Below, one piece after another: positions 63,651-64,000 of a DNA stretch of 64,000 nucleotides (the first letter of the stretch is position 1; every line of letters begins with the position of its first letter). The stretch is taken from NCBI GenBank assembly GCA_030144965.1, contig JAMPUU010000015.1:62001-126000 (forward strand). Direction: 5' to 3'. The translations under genes and the position numbers were made by a program. The notes under the pieces were generated by a model. The model saw nothing but the letters and a program-made list of their open reading frames with translations. It did no database searches and had not been told where the DNA came from. The stretch is from Nitrospira sp. BO4. Lineage in GTDB: Bacteria; Nitrospirota; Nitrospiria; Nitrospirales; Nitrospiraceae.

Positions 63651-64000
63651 GTGTCGGTCTTCGAACCCATATTCCAAATACTCAATGCGGCAGAAGTTCG
63701 TTATGTCGTAGTCGGCGGCCTTGCGACCGTCATGCACGGATATGCCCGAGCAACAGCCGATGTGGATTTGGCCGTAGATCTAGCGCCAGGAGAAGCTACG
63801 AAGATGATTCAAGCGCTAGTGGCGAGAGGATTTCGCCCGCAGGTGCCGGTAGCTCCTGAGCAATTTGCGGATTCTACAGTTCGAGAAGTATGGCATCGAG
63901 AGAAACATATGCGAGCTTTTTCACTTGTTGATCCAGCAAATCCGATGCGAGTGGTAGACTTGTTGCTCAAGCCGGAGGTGCCATTCGAAGAGCTCTTGGC
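63651..64000 (+). CDS. Nucleotidyltransferase-fold protein (partial, 3' end off window)
   Basis: The open frame from GTG 63651 reaches the right edge (116 full codons). It reads AAEVRYVVVGGLATVMHGYA, then RATADVDLAVDL. This is the GG-x(9-13)-T-x-D-x-D nucleotidyltransferase motif used by AbiEii-type and MNT-type toxin/antitoxin proteins. The later VDLLLKPEVPFEELL supplies a candidate third acidic residue. It is AT-richer than gltD and probably horizontally acquired. The complete protein and any partner lie outside the window. Confidence 0.75.
   Translation, partial: MSVFEPIFQILNAAEVRYVVVGGLATVMHGYARATADVDLAVDLAPGEATKMIQALVARGFRPQVPVAPEQFADSTVREVWHREKHMRAFSLVDPANPMRVVDLLLKPEVPFEELL

Overview
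The window looks like chromosome from a Nitrospira-type bacterium (phylum Nitrospirota), with moderately high GC. This is an inference. It rests on the gene complement: two di-haem c-type cytochromes, pyruvate phosphate dikinase, acetyl-CoA synthetase, GOGAT, glucosylglycerate synthesis and a large lipoprotein set. It also rests on a 122-bp palindrome-flanked intergenic element before ppdK that resembles a repeat I associate with Nitrospira genomes. No rRNA or plasmid/phage replication gene is present.

Layout. 1-2108: a large di-haem cytochrome on the minus strand, cut by the left edge. 2971-14804: a long plus-strand housekeeping run (glyQ-glyS, a membrane protein, ppdK, ribD, secreted esterase, secreted unknown, MFS transporter, a 38-aa membrane peptide, ribE), mostly with 4-bp start/stop overlaps. 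14805-19860: an accessory island. It holds an AbiTii-type protein, a pentapeptide-repeat protein with a C-terminal Rossmann/TIR-like domain, relics of a REP-associated transposase and other genes, a frameshifted membrane protein, and an ApeA-like HEPN protein split by a frameshift at a G8 tract. Two diverged, foldable ~82-nt repeats, each ending in GTTRRRY, precede the last two genes. 19865-24239: acs, an IPT/TIG protein and a caspase-fold/TPR protein whose catalytic Cys is replaced. 24386-28244: four lipoproteins in a row (LPP20, LpoB, COG3014-like, LPP20). 28276-28993: a VapBC-like pair. 29022-33173: a minus-strand osmoadaptation operon (gpgS, second glycosyltransferase, channel-like membrane protein, MPGP/GpgP-type phosphatase).

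33424-43501: a ThDP-dependent decarboxylase, an RlmI-type methyltransferase, an unusual convergent pair of PP-loop proteins (QueC-like and asparagine-synthase-like), an OBAP-family lipoprotein, a Crp/Fnr relic, a HEAT-like lipoprotein and a MauG/CCP-type di-haem peroxidase. 43502-44629: a decayed stretch with an IS3-like relic and a partial copy of tRNA-Arg(ACG) beside the intact gene. 44894-50398 (minus): a repeat-bearing Lys/Glu-rich secreted protein, a ThiS/MoaD-like protein, a CCA-adding type enzyme, galT and a GH57 hydrolase. 50501-52891 (plus): VanZ-like, then AmgK-MurU-type peptidoglycan recycling genes behind a strong near-leaderless promoter. 52949-56879 (minus): NtrC-type regulator, DUF1015, polyprenyl diphosphate synthase. 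57079-63279 (plus): gltB-gltD. The right edge cuts a nucleotidyltransferase-fold gene that may be leaderless.

How it fits together: most genes serve core metabolism (translation, C3/C2 carbon entry, riboflavin, ammonia assimilation, envelope upkeep, osmolytes). The most unusual parts are the 15-20 kb island, the dead-caspase/lipoprotein neighbourhood and the PP-loop pair. All function statements come from reading the sequence and recalling families; no database search was run.
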